From: Gordonia malaquae NBRC 108250
GTDB lineage: Bacteria; Actinomycetota; Actinomycetes; Mycobacteriales; Mycobacteriaceae
Direction: 5' to 3'
DNA length: 64,000 nucleotides
Assembly (NCBI RefSeq): GCF_000344135.1
Contig: NZ_BAOP01000004.1
Location: 124,001 to 188,000, forward strand
Below the pieces are notes generated by a model. It did no database searches, had not been told where the DNA came from, and saw nothing but the letters and a program-made list of their open reading frames with translations. Shown piece after piece: positions 9,629 to 18,878 of the stretch. The position numbers were made by a program, and so were the translations under genes. Each line of letters begins with the position of its first letter. Position 1 is the stretch's first letter.

Positions 9629-10705
9629 CTATTCCCGCATCACGCCCTCGATTGTGGCCACCGTGCGTGCCACCTCCGCCGCCAGCCCCGCCAGCATCTC
9701 GCGTGGACTCCGCATCGCCGCGTCCACCGACCCGGCGAAGTCGGCCAGCGACCTGACCGCGGTCACGCCGACGACGTCCGGCGTCCCGCGGACCTGGCCC
9801 GCGAGGACGATCACCGGGGTGCCCCCTGCTTCCGCCGCGAGTGCCGCGATCACTTTCCCCCGGGCCGTCTGCTCGTCGTATCGCCCCTCCCCCGTGACGA
9901 TCACGTCAGCGTCGGCGAGCTCGCGGCGACGCCCCGTCGCCTCGGCGACGACGTCCGCCCCCGATCTGCGACGTCCTCCGAGCGCCAGCAACGCGGCGCC
10001 GAGTCCGCCCGCCGCGCCCGCGCCCGGCATGGAGGCCACCGCACCGCCGAGCGTCACGGCCCAGTCGGTCAGACGTGACTCGAGATCCTGCACTGTCACC
10101 GGATCCGCGCCCTTCTGCGGACCGAACACCGCCGCCGCACCTGCCGGTCCCAGGAGCGGGTTGTCGACGTCGGAGGCCACGACCAGATCGATACCGTTCA
10201 TTCGAGCGCGTGCGGCGCCGATTCCACCGAGTTCCTCGACAGCGCCTCTCCCACCGTCTGTCGTCGCACTTCCGCCGAGTCCGACGACGATCCTCCTCGC
10301 TCCCGATGCGACGGCGGACGCGAGCATCGTGCCGACTCCCGCCGTGGTCGCGGCACGCGCCGACGACGGATCCGGCTCACGTCCGAGCAGATGAAGTCCA
10401 CACGCCTGCGCCGCTTCCAAGTACACGGTCCCGTCGGCTCCGTACCCGATCGTCGCGTCGACCGGGTCTCCGAGTGGTCCGGGGACACGAAGGGGCCGGA
10501 CTGTGGCGACTCCTGCAGCCTGCAACACTGCGATGAATCCCGGTCCACCGTCCGACTGCGGGAGCAGCCGCACTCGATCGGCCTGCCTCGACGACAGCCA
10601 GCCGTCTGCGATGGCCGACGCCGCGTCAACGGCCGACAGCGTGCCTCCGAACTCGTCCGGCGCGATGACGACGCTGAGCGTCTCCCGGTCCACGGTCGGT
10701 GTCAT
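9629..10705 (-). CDS. Glycerate 2-kinase family protein
   Basis: GckA/GlxK-type glycerate kinase that makes phosphoglycerate from D-glycerate and ATP. ATG 10705 gives 358 residues, the length I recall for Rv2205c, and begins directly before the conserved IAPDEFGGTL (normally APDSFKG). Other family segments are PQSDGGPGF, GLGGSATTDGGRGA, ASDVDNPLLGP and VTGEGRYDEQT. An upstream in-frame GTG at 10747 is possible but would run into the palindromic element. It is divergent from the DUF3043 gene across that element. Confidence 0.88.
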   Translation of the reverse strand: MTPTVDRETLSVVIAPDEFGGTLSAVDAASAIADGWLSSRQADRVRLLPQSDGGPGFIAVLQAAGVATVRPLRVPGPLGDPVDATIGYGADGTVYLEAAQACGLHLLGREPDPSSARAATTAGVGTMLASAVASGARRIVVGLGGSATTDGGRGAVEELGGIGAARARMNGIDLVVASDVDNPLLGPAGAAAVFGPQKGADPVTVQDLESRLTDWAVTLGGAVASMPGAGAAGGLGAALLALGGRRRSGADVVAEATGRRRELADADVIVTGEGRYDEQTARGKVIAALAAEAGGTPVIVLAGQVRGTPDVVGVTAVRSLADFAGSVDAAMRSPREMLAGLAAEVARTVATIEGVMRE

Positions 10706-10750
10706 GGGTCGGACACTAATGCCCGATCGTCGGCCGAGTCCGGTCATCGC

Positions 10751-10916
10751 CTAGAGCATGTCTCCTGATTCGCCGCTCGGGATCGGCGGACCAGATGTGC
10801 GCCCCGCAAGGCGAAGGAGGGAGGGATACCGGTAGGTATCACGACCGACGACAACGCCGCGGGGAGTGCATCTGGCCGTCAAGACCGCGCGAAGCGAATT
10901 AGGAGACATGCTTTAG
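10751..10916. repeat. MITE-like imperfect palindrome (166 bp)
   Basis: The ends form a 23-bp terminal inverted repeat (10751-10773 with 10894-10916) matching at 21 positions. Inside it a second pair matches imperfectly (10791-10807 with 10859-10875). The centre is a perfect hairpin, GATACC-GGTA-GGTATC, at 10825-10840. There is no coding capacity. It fills nearly the whole divergent gap between the glycerate kinase and DUF3043 genes. The nested-palindrome layout resembles a non-autonomous transposable element; a regulatory or structured RNA element is the alternative. Confidence 0.65.
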
Positions 10917-10919
10917 TCT
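10914..10919 (+). promoter_or_regulatory. Possible -10 element for a leaderless DUF3043 transcript
   Basis: TAGTCT fits the TANNNT form of actinobacterial -10 boxes and ends 7 bases before GTG 10927. This spacing would start the RNA at the codon. No Shine-Dalgarno precedes the GTG. Confidence 0.35.
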
Positions 10920-10926
10920 CAACAGT

Positions 10927-11598
10927 GTGAAGTTGCCCTGGAAGCCCGCTGCGACGAGCACCGACGACACCGCAGACGACGCGGCGTCGACGACCGCCGC
11001 GCCCGCCCCCGCAGAGACCCCGGCCAAGGCCGCGCCGACGCCCGGCAAGGGTCGTCCGACGCCGAAACGACGCGATTCCGAGAAGCGTCGCGGTCCCGTC
11101 GCCGCACCTCCGACGACACGCGCCGAGGCCCGCGAGCGCAAGAAGGCGCTCAAGAAGACGATGAGCAAGGACGAGCGCAAAGCGCTGTCCGCCGAACGCA
11201 AGCAGATTCGCATCGACCAGCGCGAAAAGATGATGTCGGGTGACGAGAAGTACCTGATGGCCCGCGACAAGGGCCCGGTCCGCAAGATGGTCCGCGACAT
11301 TGTCGACGCCCGCCGCAACTTCGCCGGCCTGTTCATGCCGTTCGCCGTGCTCCTGATCGTCGCGATCATGGTGCCCAGGCTCGCGGTGATCGCGAACCTG
11401 CTGCTGCTCGTGTTCGTCGTGTTCATGGCGATCGACTCGATGTTCCTCGGCCGAATGGTCAACAAGCGTGTCCGCGAACGCTACCCGGACACGCAGGAGA
11501 AGCCGTTCCGGCTCGGCTGGTACGCCTTCACGCGCGCAATGCAGCTCCGCGTGATGCGTGCGCCGAAGCCGCAGACCAAGCCCGGCGACAAGGTCTGA
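10927..11598 (+). CDS. DUF3043 domain membrane protein
   Basis: Conserved actinobacterial protein of unknown function (Rv2206-like). The 223 residues start with an Ala/Pro/Thr-rich disordered stretch (about 1-60). A highly charged segment follows ([20 protein letters not shown], then the [16 protein letters not shown] region). Two transmembrane helices lie near residues 138-178, and a short basic tail ends the protein. It stands one base before the cobU-cobT gene, so the two are probably cotranscribed. The GTG start gives the family's usual N-terminus. Confidence 0.85.
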   Translation: MKLPWKPAATSTDDTADDAASTTAAPAPAETPAKAAPTPGKGRPTPKRRDSEKRRGPVAAPPTTRAEARERKKALKKTMSKDERKALSAERKQIRIDQREKMMSGDEKYLMARDKGPVRKMVRDIVDARRNFAGLFMPFAVLLIVAIMVPRLAVIANLLLLVFVVFMAIDSMFLGRMVNKRVRERYPDTQEKPFRLGWYAFTRAMQLRVMRAPKPQTKPGDKV

Positions 11599-11599
11599 C

Positions 11600-13312
11600 G
11601 TGCGGTATCTCGTCCTGGGCGGAACCCGTTCGGGCAAGTCCGCCCATGCCGAGAGTCTTCTCGCGGCAACTGATCGCCCCCGGTACCTGGCGACCGGTGC
11701 GGTCGATGTCGACGAGGCGTGGGGCGCCCGCGTCGACGCACACCGCGTCCGGCGCGGAGAGCATTTCCTGACGATCGAGACTCAGGATCCGGCCGCCGAG
11801 ATGCGGCTCGATCCCGAATCGCCCGTCTTGATCGATGATCTCGGCTCATGGGTGACGTCGCTGCTCGACGCGGCGAAGGCGTGGGACGATCCGGCCGCCA
11901 CCATCACCGACGCCGTCGACGATCTGTGCTCGGCGATCGCCGACCACGTGGCCGATGTGGTCGTCGTGAGCCCCGAAGTAGGGATGTCCGTCGTCGCGCC
12001 GACACCCGTCGGACGTCGGTTCGCCGACGAGATCGGCTCGGTGAACAACCGTGTCGCGCAGGTGTGCGAGATCGTGCAGCTGGTCGTCGCAGGCCGTGTC
12101 CTCGACCTGCCCGCGCCGAGCGCCACGCTGTCGGCGGAGTCCGCACCGGACGATGCCGAACAGACCCGCACGCCACTGGTCCCCGTACCCGTCGCCCCCT
12201 TCCCCGAGGCGATCTCCCCGTCTGCGTCGTTCGTCGGCGCCGCTCTGCCCGACGGTGTCGACGCCGAAGTGTTCCCGGCGATCGATCCGCCGTCCCCTGA
12301 CGTCGCCGACGCGGCGCGCGCCCGCCAATTGACGCTCACGAAGCCTCCGGGCGCCCTCGGACTGCTTGAAGATCTCGGCGTCTGGATCTCCGCATGCCAA
12401 GATCAGTGCCCGCCGCATCGGATCACCGCACCCGCGGTCGCCGTGTTCGCCGGGGACCACGGCGTGGCGCAGGACGGTGTGTCCGCGTTCCCACCCGAGG
12501 TGACCGCGCAGATGGTCGCGAACATCGCCGCAGGGGGTGCAGCCGTCAACGTCCTCGCCCGTCGAGCAGGCGCGCGAGTACACGTGTTCGACATGTCGGT
12601 GAAAGCCGACGTCCCCGGAGCGGACGCAGCAACGACCGCGTACAAGGTCCGCAACGGCAGCGGCGATCTCCGCACCGGGGATGCGATGACCATCGCCGAG
12701 GCGAGGAAGTCCCTCGCCGCCGGACGCGCGATCGCCGATCGCCTCGTCGACTCCGGTGCCGACCTGCTGATCGCGGGCGACATGGGCATCGGAAACACCA
12801 CTCCTGCAGCCGTGCTGATCGGCACGATCGCCGATCGGGAACCCGTTGTCGTCGTCGGACGCGGCACCGGAATCGACGACGCCACCTGGATCCGCAAAAC
12901 CGCCGCCATTCGCGACGGCATGCGGTACGGCCGCCGATTCCGCAATGAGCCGTTGGCGCTCCTCGCAGCCGTCGGCGGACCCGATCTCGCAGCCATGGCC
13001 GGGTTCTACGCCCAGGCCGCGCTGCGTCGGACGCCGGTCCTCATCGACGGTGTGGTGACCTCCGCGGCCGCGCTCGTCGCCGAACAGCTGGCGCCCGGCG
13101 CTTCGGCGTGGTGGCGTGCCGGTCACCGGTCGACCGAACCCGCCCACGCTTTTGCACTGTCGAGTCTCGGACTGGACCCGATCGTCGACATGTCGATGCG
13201 TCTCGGCGAAGGCACCGGCGCGCTGACCGCACTTCCGATCGTCTCGTCGGCCGTCGACGTGCTGATCGACATGGCGACGTTCGCCGACGCCGGCGTCAGC
13301 GATGGCGGCTAA
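11600..13312 (+). CDS. cobUT: CobU-CobT fusion: cobinamide kinase/guanylyltransferase plus DMB phosphoribosyltransferase
   Basis: One 570-residue chain joins two cobalamin nucleotide-loop enzymes. Residues 1 to about 175 are CobU: P-loop GGTRSGKS at 7-14, and [13 protein letters not shown] with the guanylylated His. A Pro/Ala-rich linker follows to about 240. The rest is CobT, which makes alpha-ribazole phosphate from nicotinate mononucleotide and dimethylbenzimidazole: [26 protein letters not shown], and the catalytic Glu in [12 protein letters not shown]. In M. tuberculosis these are separate genes at the same place. GTG 11600 starts right at the P-loop strand. The 3' end overlaps cobS by 11 bases. 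Confidence 0.92.
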   Translation: MRYLVLGGTRSGKSAHAESLLAATDRPRYLATGAVDVDEAWGARVDAHRVRRGEHFLTIETQDPAAEMRLDPESPVLIDDLGSWVTSLLDAAKAWDDPAATITDAVDDLCSAIADHVADVVVVSPEVGMSVVAPTPVGRRFADEIGSVNNRVAQVCEIVQLVVAGRVLDLPAPSATLSAESAPDDAEQTRTPLVPVPVAPFPEAISPSASFVGAALPDGVDAEVFPAIDPPSPDVADAARARQLTLTKPPGALGLLEDLGVWISACQDQCPPHRITAPAVAVFAGDHGVAQDGVSAFPPEVTAQMVANIAAGGAAVNVLARRAGARVHVFDMSVKADVPGADAATTAYKVRNGSGDLRTGDAMTIAEARKSLAAGRAIADRLVDSGADLLIAGDMGIGNTTPAAVLIGTIADREPVVVVGRGTGIDDATWIRKTAAIRDGMRYGRRFRNEPLALLAAVGGPDLAAMAGFYAQAALRRTPVLIDGVVTSAAALVAEQLAPGASAWWRAGHRSTEPAHAFALSSLGLDPIVDMSMRLGEGTGALTALPIVSSAVDVLIDMATFADAGVSDGG

Positions 13313-14048
13313 TCCGGCCGCTGCCGTGCATGTGGCGGTCACGTGGCTGACAGTCGCACCTCTCCCCCAACCGCGGGCGGAGATGAATCGACGAACAGGC
13401 GGTGCGGCGATCGCAGCGGTTCCGATAGTCGGCGCCCTCCTCGGCACGATCGCTGCCGCCGTCGCGTTCGGACTGTCGCACACCAGGCTGCCCGACCTCG
13501 TCATCGGGTTGCTCGTCGTGGCCGTCCTGGCGCTCGCGACGCGCGGGATGCATCTCGACGGCCTCGCCGACACCGCTGACGGCCTCGGCTGCTACGGCGA
13601 CCCCGACCGGGTGCGCCAGGTGATGCGCAGCGGCGACGTCGGTCCCTTCGGCGCCGCCACGCTGGCCGTCGTCCTCGTCCTTCAAGCCGTTGCCTACTCG
13701 ACCCTCATCGGCCACCACGAATGGGCGCAGATCGTCTACGCCGTCGCCCTCTCGCGAGTCGCCGTCGTCTACGCGTGCCGTCGTGGGCTCGATACGGCGA
13801 ACGCCGACGGCTTCGGCGCACTCGTCGCCGGAACTCAACGATGGTCGCTGCTCGTCTGGACCGCGGCGGCCCTCGGCGCGGCGTGGCCGCTCGGCATCCG
13901 CGCGATCTGCGCAGTCCCCGCAGCCATCGTGTTCACAGTCGCCTTCACGGCACACTGCCGTCGTCGGGTGGGCGGCGTCAGCGGCGACGTGCTCGGCGCC
14001 GTCGTCGAGCTCACAACGGCACTGGCCCTGGTGATTCTCATACTGTGA
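13302..14048 (+). CDS. cobS: Adenosylcobinamide-GDP ribazoletransferase (cobalamin synthase)
   Basis: Polytopic membrane enzyme that joins adenosylcobinamide-GDP and alpha-ribazole to make adenosylcobalamin, using the products of both domains of the preceding fusion. The 248 residues contain the family signature [14 protein letters not shown] and the [14 protein letters not shown] segment, with about six hydrophobic helices. ATG 13302 overlaps the end of cobUT, which indicates translational coupling. Confidence 0.93.
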   Translation: MAANPAAAVHVAVTWLTVAPLPQPRAEMNRRTGGAAIAAVPIVGALLGTIAAAVAFGLSHTRLPDLVIGLLVVAVLALATRGMHLDGLADTADGLGCYGDPDRVRQVMRSGDVGPFGAATLAVVLVLQAVAYSTLIGHHEWAQIVYAVALSRVAVVYACRRGLDTANADGFGALVAGTQRWSLLVWTAAALGAAWPLGIRAICAVPAAIVFTVAFTAHCRRRVGGVSGDVLGAVVELTTALALVILIL

Positions 14049-14104
14049 GCGGGAGGTCGCTGGCACAGATTCGACGCTGTCAATCAGTCGTTGAGACGAA
14101 TTGC

Positions 14105-14118
14105 CTACTCACGAGTAG
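14105..14118. promoter_or_regulatory. Operator-like palindrome before the secreted protein
   Basis: CTACTC-AC-GAGTAG is a perfect 6-2-6 palindrome, 62 bases before the ATG of the secreted protein. No regulator gene is adjacent. Confidence 0.3.
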
Positions 14119-14179
14119 CTGACGATGACTGTTCGGACACACTCGACGTGCACAGTCCCCCACGACACACGGAGTCTCC

Positions 14180-14752
14180 ATGCCCAACCGGATTCGGAAC
14201 ACGCTCATCATCGCCGGAATAGCCGCCTGCTCAGCAGCGACGATCGGCGTCGGCACCGCCGCCGCGTACGACACCATCTACGTCGACGAAGCGCTCTACC
14301 CGCACACCGACACGCTCACCAGCGGAGTGTTCGACGTGTCGGTCACCAACAAGACCGACCTGATCGCCGACTGCACCGTGACGCTGTACCCGATGTCGGA
14401 GAAGGCCGACGCCGCACACCTCGCCACCGTGACGAACGACTGGTGGCGCAAGGTCGCCACCGACACCGAGCTCGACGCCGCGAAGGCTGCCACGACCGGG
14501 TCCGCAGGAACGGTGAAGATCTCGAACATCGCGGCGGGCGAGACCAAGACCGGCTCGATCACTCCGTCTGCACCCCTGCAGTCCGAATACGTCGTCTTCA
14601 AGTTCTGCCGCGCCGACGATCTGCCGAACGAGACCTACAAGGTCTCCGCAACGACCTACGACGTCACCGCGACCGCTCCCGATCCGGAAGACCCGACCTT
14701 CGGCAGCCTGACCGGTCCGGGGCTCGGCAGTCTCGGGTCGCTCCTGCCCTGA
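14180..14752 (+). CDS. Secreted protein of unknown function, FGSL-tail family
   Basis: A 190-residue product with a Sec signal peptide (residues 1-29, ending GVGTAAAYD). The mature part is Asp/Thr-rich with two cysteines (one in ADCTVTLY, one in FKFCRADD) that could form a disulfide. It ends in a Gly/Ser/Leu-rich tail, FGSLTGPGLGSLGSLLP. Similar tails and a similar NKT/Cys beta-strand pattern appear in the proteins at 61447 and 62084, so I treat the three as one family. Function is not recognised. It stands alone between cobS and ilvE and is followed by a hairpin. Confidence 0.75.
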   Translation: MPNRIRNTLIIAGIAACSAATIGVGTAAAYDTIYVDEALYPHTDTLTSGVFDVSVTNKTDLIADCTVTLYPMSEKADAAHLATVTNDWWRKVATDTELDAAKAATTGSAGTVKISNIAAGETKTGSITPSAPLQSEYVVFKFCRADDLPNETYKVSATTYDVTATAPDPEDPTFGSLTGPGLGSLGSLLP

Positions 14753-14755
14753 CAA

Positions 14756-14804
14756 ACGTTGGAGACGTTTCCCGGACTGACACCGGGAAACGCCTCCGAC
14801 GCTT
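14756..14804. terminator. Bidirectional terminator between the secreted-protein gene and ilvE
   Basis: An inverted repeat (14756-14775 with 14783-14803, a few mismatches or G-T pairs; 14-bp core with one mismatch) separates two converging genes. Confidence 0.65.
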
Positions 14805-14816
14805 GGAGACCCTGAA

Positions 14817-15914
14817 CTACTTGAGGCGGGTCATCCACCCGTGGGTGTCCGCGAACGTGCCGCGCTGCAGACCGGTGAGCGTGTCGCGCAGCGCCTGGGT
14901 GACCTCGCCGGTGGTGCCGTCGCCGATCGTGTAGGCGTCGGTGTCACTCTGGACTCGGCCGACCGGCGTGATGACGGCCGCCGTTCCACAGGCGAACACC
15001 TCGGTGATCTCGCCGGACCGGACGCCGTCAGCGAGTTCCTTCGTGGAGATCTTGCGCTCTTCGACGGAGTAGCCCGCATCCGCGGCGAGCGCGAGCAACG
15101 ACTTCCGTGTGACGCCGGGCAGCAGTGAACCGCTCAGCTCCGGTGTGACGAGGCGAGCCTGCGATCCCGACCCGAAGACGAAGAACAGGTTCATCCCGCC
15201 CATCTCCTCGATGTACCGGTGCTCGATCGCGTCGAGCCAGACCACCTGGTCGCAGCCCTTCTCTGCAGCCTGCGCCTGTGCAAGCAGCGAAGCGGCGTAG
15301 TTGCCGCCGAACTTGGCGGCGCCCGTGCCGCCGGGCGACGCCCGGACGTACTCGGTGCACAGATAGACGCTGACCGGCTTGAGGCCGCCCTGGAAGTACG
15401 CGCCCGCGGGCGATGCGATCAGCACGTACCGGTACTGGTTCGCCGGGCGAACACCGAGGCTCGCCTCTGTCGCGAACATGAAGGGACGCAGGTAGAGCGA
15501 CTCCTCGCCGCCGGCAGGCGGCACCCAGGCGTCGTCCACCTCAAGCAACGCCCGCAACGATCCGACGAAGTCCTCCACCGGGAACTCCGGCATAGCGAGA
15601 CGACGAGCGGAGGTGTTGAACCGCTCGGCGTTCGCCTCGGGTCGGAACGCGGCGATCGTGCCGTCGGGCTGGCGGTACGCCTTGAGCCCCTCGAAGATCT
15701 CCTGCGCGTAGTGCAGGACCATCGCAGCCGGATCGAGCGCGATCGGACCGTACGGGGTCACCTTCGCGTCGTGCCATCCGCGCTCACGGTCGTAATCGAC
15801 TACCACCATGTAGTCGGTGAAGTGGTTGCCGAAGCCCGGCGCGGCGAGAATCTCTGCGCGTCGACCCTCCGACACCGGATGCGGATGCTCGGTGCGAGTG
15901 AACTCCAAGGTCAT
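14817..15914 (-). CDS. ilvE: Branched-chain amino acid aminotransferase
   Basis: PLP-dependent fold-type IV enzyme that performs the last step of leucine, isoleucine and valine synthesis in the cytosol. The 365 residues include [16 protein letters not shown], the PLP lysine in [31 protein letters not shown], and the phosphate-binding [11 protein letters not shown]. Length and position match Rv2210c. The ATG at 15914 is the natural start. It runs in the same direction as gcvT but is separated from it by 49 bases. Confidence 0.95.
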   Translation of the reverse strand: MTLEFTRTEHPHPVSEGRRAEILAAPGFGNHFTDYMVVVDYDRERGWHDAKVTPYGPIALDPAAMVLHYAQEIFEGLKAYRQPDGTIAAFRPEANAERFNTSARRLAMPEFPVEDFVGSLRALLEVDDAWVPPAGGEESLYLRPFMFATEASLGVRPANQYRYVLIASPAGAYFQGGLKPVSVYLCTEYVRASPGGTGAAKFGGNYAASLLAQAQAAEKGCDQVVWLDAIEHRYIEEMGGMNLFFVFGSGSQARLVTPELSGSLLPGVTRKSLLALAADAGYSVEERKISTKELADGVRSGEITEVFACGTAAVITPVGRVQSDTDAYTIGDGTTGEVTQALRDTLTGLQRGTFADTHGWMTRLK

Positions 15915-15963
15915 GCACCGATCCTATCCCTGCTCCGCAAACCGGCATCGTCGGACCGGACTC

Positions 15964-17073
15964 TCAGACGTTGCCCTGCACGAACGGCGGCAGGACGACC
16001 TCGCATTCGAGAGCACGTCCGCGGACGTCGACGACCACGGTCGCGCCCTTCTTGACTCCCGAATCGGTGTTGATGAACGCCAACGCGACGCCCTGCTTGA
16101 GAGTCGGCGAGAAGGTGCCCGATGTGCACACGCCGATCACTTCGCCACCCGCCTCCAGGTGCACGGTGCAGTCCACGCGCGGCACACCACGACCGGTGGC
16201 CCTGAGTCCGTACAGCCGGCGCGCGGGGCCCGCCTCCTTCTCGGCGACCAGGACGTCGCGGCCGAAGAACTCAGGCTTGTCCCATCCCACCGCCCACGAG
16301 CTGCGCGCCTGGACCGGCGTGATCTCGGGGCTCAGTTCGTGGCCGTGCAGCGCGTAGCCCATCTCGGTGCGCAGTGTGTCGCGCGCGCCGAGACCGGCGG
16401 GAAGACCGTCACGAGCCGTGACCTCGGCGAGCAGAGCGTCGAAGACCGGGCCCGCGTCGGCCCACGTCGGAAGGATCTCGTACCCGTGTTCGCCCGTGTA
16501 GCCGGTGCGGCACACCCGGACGGTGCGCTCCGCACCGTCCACGGTCAGCGTCGCGTCGGCGAACGCCATGTACTCCATCTCGGTGGGCAGCCCGAGAGCT
16601 GCGAGCACGTCGGCCGACTTCGGTCCCTGTACCGCGAACACCGCGTAGTCACGATGCAGGTCGGTGATCTCGACGCCGTCGGGCGCGGCCTCCTTGAGTG
16701 CGGCGACAACCGCCGGGGTGTTGGATGCGTTCGGGATCAGGAACACTTCGTCGTCGCTGACCAGATAGGTGATTAGATCGTCGACGACGCCGCCTTCCGC
16801 GTTGCAGCACATCGTGTACTGCGCCTTGCCCGCGGTCACCTTGCGAAGGTCGTTGGTGAAGCATCGGTTGACGAAGTCGGCCGCGCCCGGCCCGGCGACG
16901 AGCGCCTTACCCAGGTGGCTGACGTCGAAGATCCCGACGGCTTCACGAACGGCGGTGTGCTCCGCGACGGTGCCGGAGTACGACACCGGCATGTCCCATC
17001 CGCCGAATTCGGCGAACGATGCTCCGAGGGCGATGTGACGGTCGGCGATGGGGCCTGCGAGGAGTTCGGTCAT
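15964..17073 (-). CDS. gcvT: Glycine cleavage system aminomethyltransferase (T protein)
   Basis: Tetrahydrofolate-dependent enzyme that takes the aminomethyl group from lipoylated GcvH and releases ammonia. ATG 17073 gives 369 residues beginning at the family N-terminus (the open frame upstream has no likeness). Visible segments are [35 protein letters not shown] with the folate-binding residues, and [14 protein letters not shown] near the C-terminus. It is divergent from pepB. I found no glycine riboswitch in the 85-base gap. Confidence 0.94.
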   Translation of the reverse strand: MTELLAGPIADRHIALGASFAEFGGWDMPVSYSGTVAEHTAVREAVGIFDVSHLGKALVAGPGAADFVNRCFTNDLRKVTAGKAQYTMCCNAEGGVVDDLITYLVSDDEVFLIPNASNTPAVVAALKEAAPDGVEITDLHRDYAVFAVQGPKSADVLAALGLPTEMEYMAFADATLTVDGAERTVRVCRTGYTGEHGYEILPTWADAGPVFDALLAEVTARDGLPAGLGARDTLRTEMGYALHGHELSPEITPVQARSSWAVGWDKPEFFGRDVLVAEKEAGPARRLYGLRATGRGVPRVDCTVHLEAGGEVIGVCTSGTFSPTLKQGVALAFINTDSGVKKGATVVVDVRGRALECEVVLPPFVQGNV

Positions 17074-17158
17074 ACCCGATACGGTATCGCCCTCGCATGA
17101 GCCGCGTCGCGCCGCCGGTCGCATCGACGCCGACCCACCTGTGGCAGAGTTGACACCC

Positions 17159-18682
17159 GTGAGCAGCAACGACTTCTCCGACCGCGTTCGCGGTCCGCGC
17201 ATCGAACTGACCACCGCCCTCACCAAGGACGACGACGTCCTGGTGATCGGCCTGATCGCCGCCGAGGACGCCGACACCCAGGCGCCTTCCCTGCTGATCG
17301 GCGAGGACCTCCTCGACGACGCGGCCGCCGATGCCGTGTCGGCGAGCATCGCCGCGCTCGGCGGCACCGGCCGCAGCGGCGAGATCCTCAGTTTCCCGGC
17401 ACCGACATCGTTGCCGGTCCGCCTGATCCAGACCGTCGGGCTCGGCCAGGACTCCGACGATCACGATGCCGACGCCATCCGGCAGGCGGCAGGAGAGTCG
17501 ATCCGCAAACTCGACGGTGTCGGCCGGGTGGTCAGCGCTCTCGCCCAGGCCGGTGTCGGCCCCGCTGCGGAGGGCTACTTCCTCGGCGGATACCGCTTCG
17601 AGGAGTTCCGGTCGGCCAAGTCTGCGTCGAAGAAGCAGGCGCCGTCCGAAGTCCGACTGCTGGCCGCCAAGTCGAAGGAGAACCGCGCGGAGCTCGATCA
17701 CGCGCTGATCGTCGCCGACGCCGTGGCGCTCGCCCGCGACTTCGTCAACACTCCGCCGAGCCATCTGTTCCCGGCCGAGTTCGCTGAGCGCACCCGCGTC
17801 CTCGCCAGCCAGGCCGGTCTCCGCGTCGAGATCCTCGACGACGTCGAACTGGCCAAGGCCGGCTACGGCGGGATCGTGGGAGTCGGCAAGGGCAGCTCTC
17901 GTCCACCGCGTCTGGTTCGACTCATCCACGACGCCAAGGGCTCCGAACGCACAGTCGCCCTCGTCGGCAAGGGCATCACATTCGACACCGGCGGCATCTC
18001 GATCAAGCCGGCCGCGGGCATGGACCACATGACCTCCGACATGGGCGGCGCCGCAGCGGTCGTCGCGACGGCCATCGCCGCCGCCAAACTCGACGTGAAC
18101 GTCACCGTCATCGCCACCGTCCCGATGGCCGAGAACATGCCGTCGGGCACCGCTCAGCGACCGGGCGACGTCCTGACGCAGTACGGCGGGACCACCGTCG
18201 AGGTCCTCAACACGGACGCGGAGGGGCGGCTGATCCTCGCCGATGCGATCGTCCGCGCATGCGAGGACGATCCGGACTACCTGATCGACACCGCGACGCT
18301 GACCGGCGCGCAGATGGTGGCCCTCGGCAACCGCACCCCGGGGGTGCTCGGCACCGACGAGTTCCGCGATCGCGTCGCATCGGTCTCGCAGAGTGTCGGC
18401 GAGAACGGTTGGCCCATGCCGATGCCGTCGGAGCTGCGCGGTGACCTCGATTCGCGAGTCGCCGACCTCGCCAACGTCACCAACCATCGGTGGGGCGGCA
18501 TGCTGTCCGCGGCGATCTTCCTCAAGGAGTTCGTCGGCGAAGGAATCGGCTGGGCACACGTCGACGTCGCGGGTCCCGCGTTCAACACCTCCGGCCCGTG
18601 GGGTTACACGACCAAGGGCGGTACGGGCGTGCCCGTTCGCACCCTGATCGCGGTTCTCGAAGACGTCGTCGAGAACGGCTGA
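17159..18682 (+). CDS. pepB: Leucyl aminopeptidase (M17 family)
   Basis: Cytosolic two-metal aminopeptidase that removes N-terminal residues from peptides. The 507 residues carry the M17 metal and catalytic motifs: [16 protein letters not shown] and [17 protein letters not shown] (the NTDAEGRL signature), plus [11 protein letters not shown] 17159 is chosen because the longer open frame runs back over gcvT and lacks family sequence. It occupies the place of Rv2213. Confidence 0.94.
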   Translation: MSSNDFSDRVRGPRIELTTALTKDDDVLVIGLIAAEDADTQAPSLLIGEDLLDDAAADAVSASIAALGGTGRSGEILSFPAPTSLPVRLIQTVGLGQDSDDHDADAIRQAAGESIRKLDGVGRVVSALAQAGVGPAAEGYFLGGYRFEEFRSAKSASKKQAPSEVRLLAAKSKENRAELDHALIVADAVALARDFVNTPPSHLFPAEFAERTRVLASQAGLRVEILDDVELAKAGYGGIVGVGKGSSRPPRLVRLIHDAKGSERTVALVGKGITFDTGGISIKPAAGMDHMTSDMGGAAAVVATAIAAAKLDVNVTVIATVPMAENMPSGTAQRPGDVLTQYGGTTVEVLNTDAEGRLILADAIVRACEDDPDYLIDTATLTGAQMVALGNRTPGVLGTDEFRDRVASVSQSVGENGWPMPMPSELRGDLDSRVADLANVTNHRWGGMLSAAIFLKEFVGEGIGWAHVDVAGPAFNTSGPWGYTTKGGTGVPVRTLIAVLEDVVENG

Positions 18683-18878
18683 GCCCCGCCTCAACCGCTA
18701 CTGACGGGTAACCGATGGACTCCCCTGAACGTCTCACAGCGAGCGGGTACTGTGAGTTCGGGAGTCGGTCGATCCACCGTCTGCACGTACACGTGAGCCC
18801 ACAAGAGCGCACGTGGGAAGCACCCGCGAATCGGCTTGACCGAACGGCACAAGTTCACGAGTTAGGGAGTCACACGCA

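Noticed and set aside
11400..11600. Possible cobalamin riboswitch before cobUT
   Set aside because: cobUT starts one base after the DUF3043 stop, so no leader exists, and I saw no B12-box upstream of either gene.
17074..17158. Possible glycine riboswitch upstream of gcvT
   Set aside because: The gap is only 85 bases and shows no tandem aptamer-like core.
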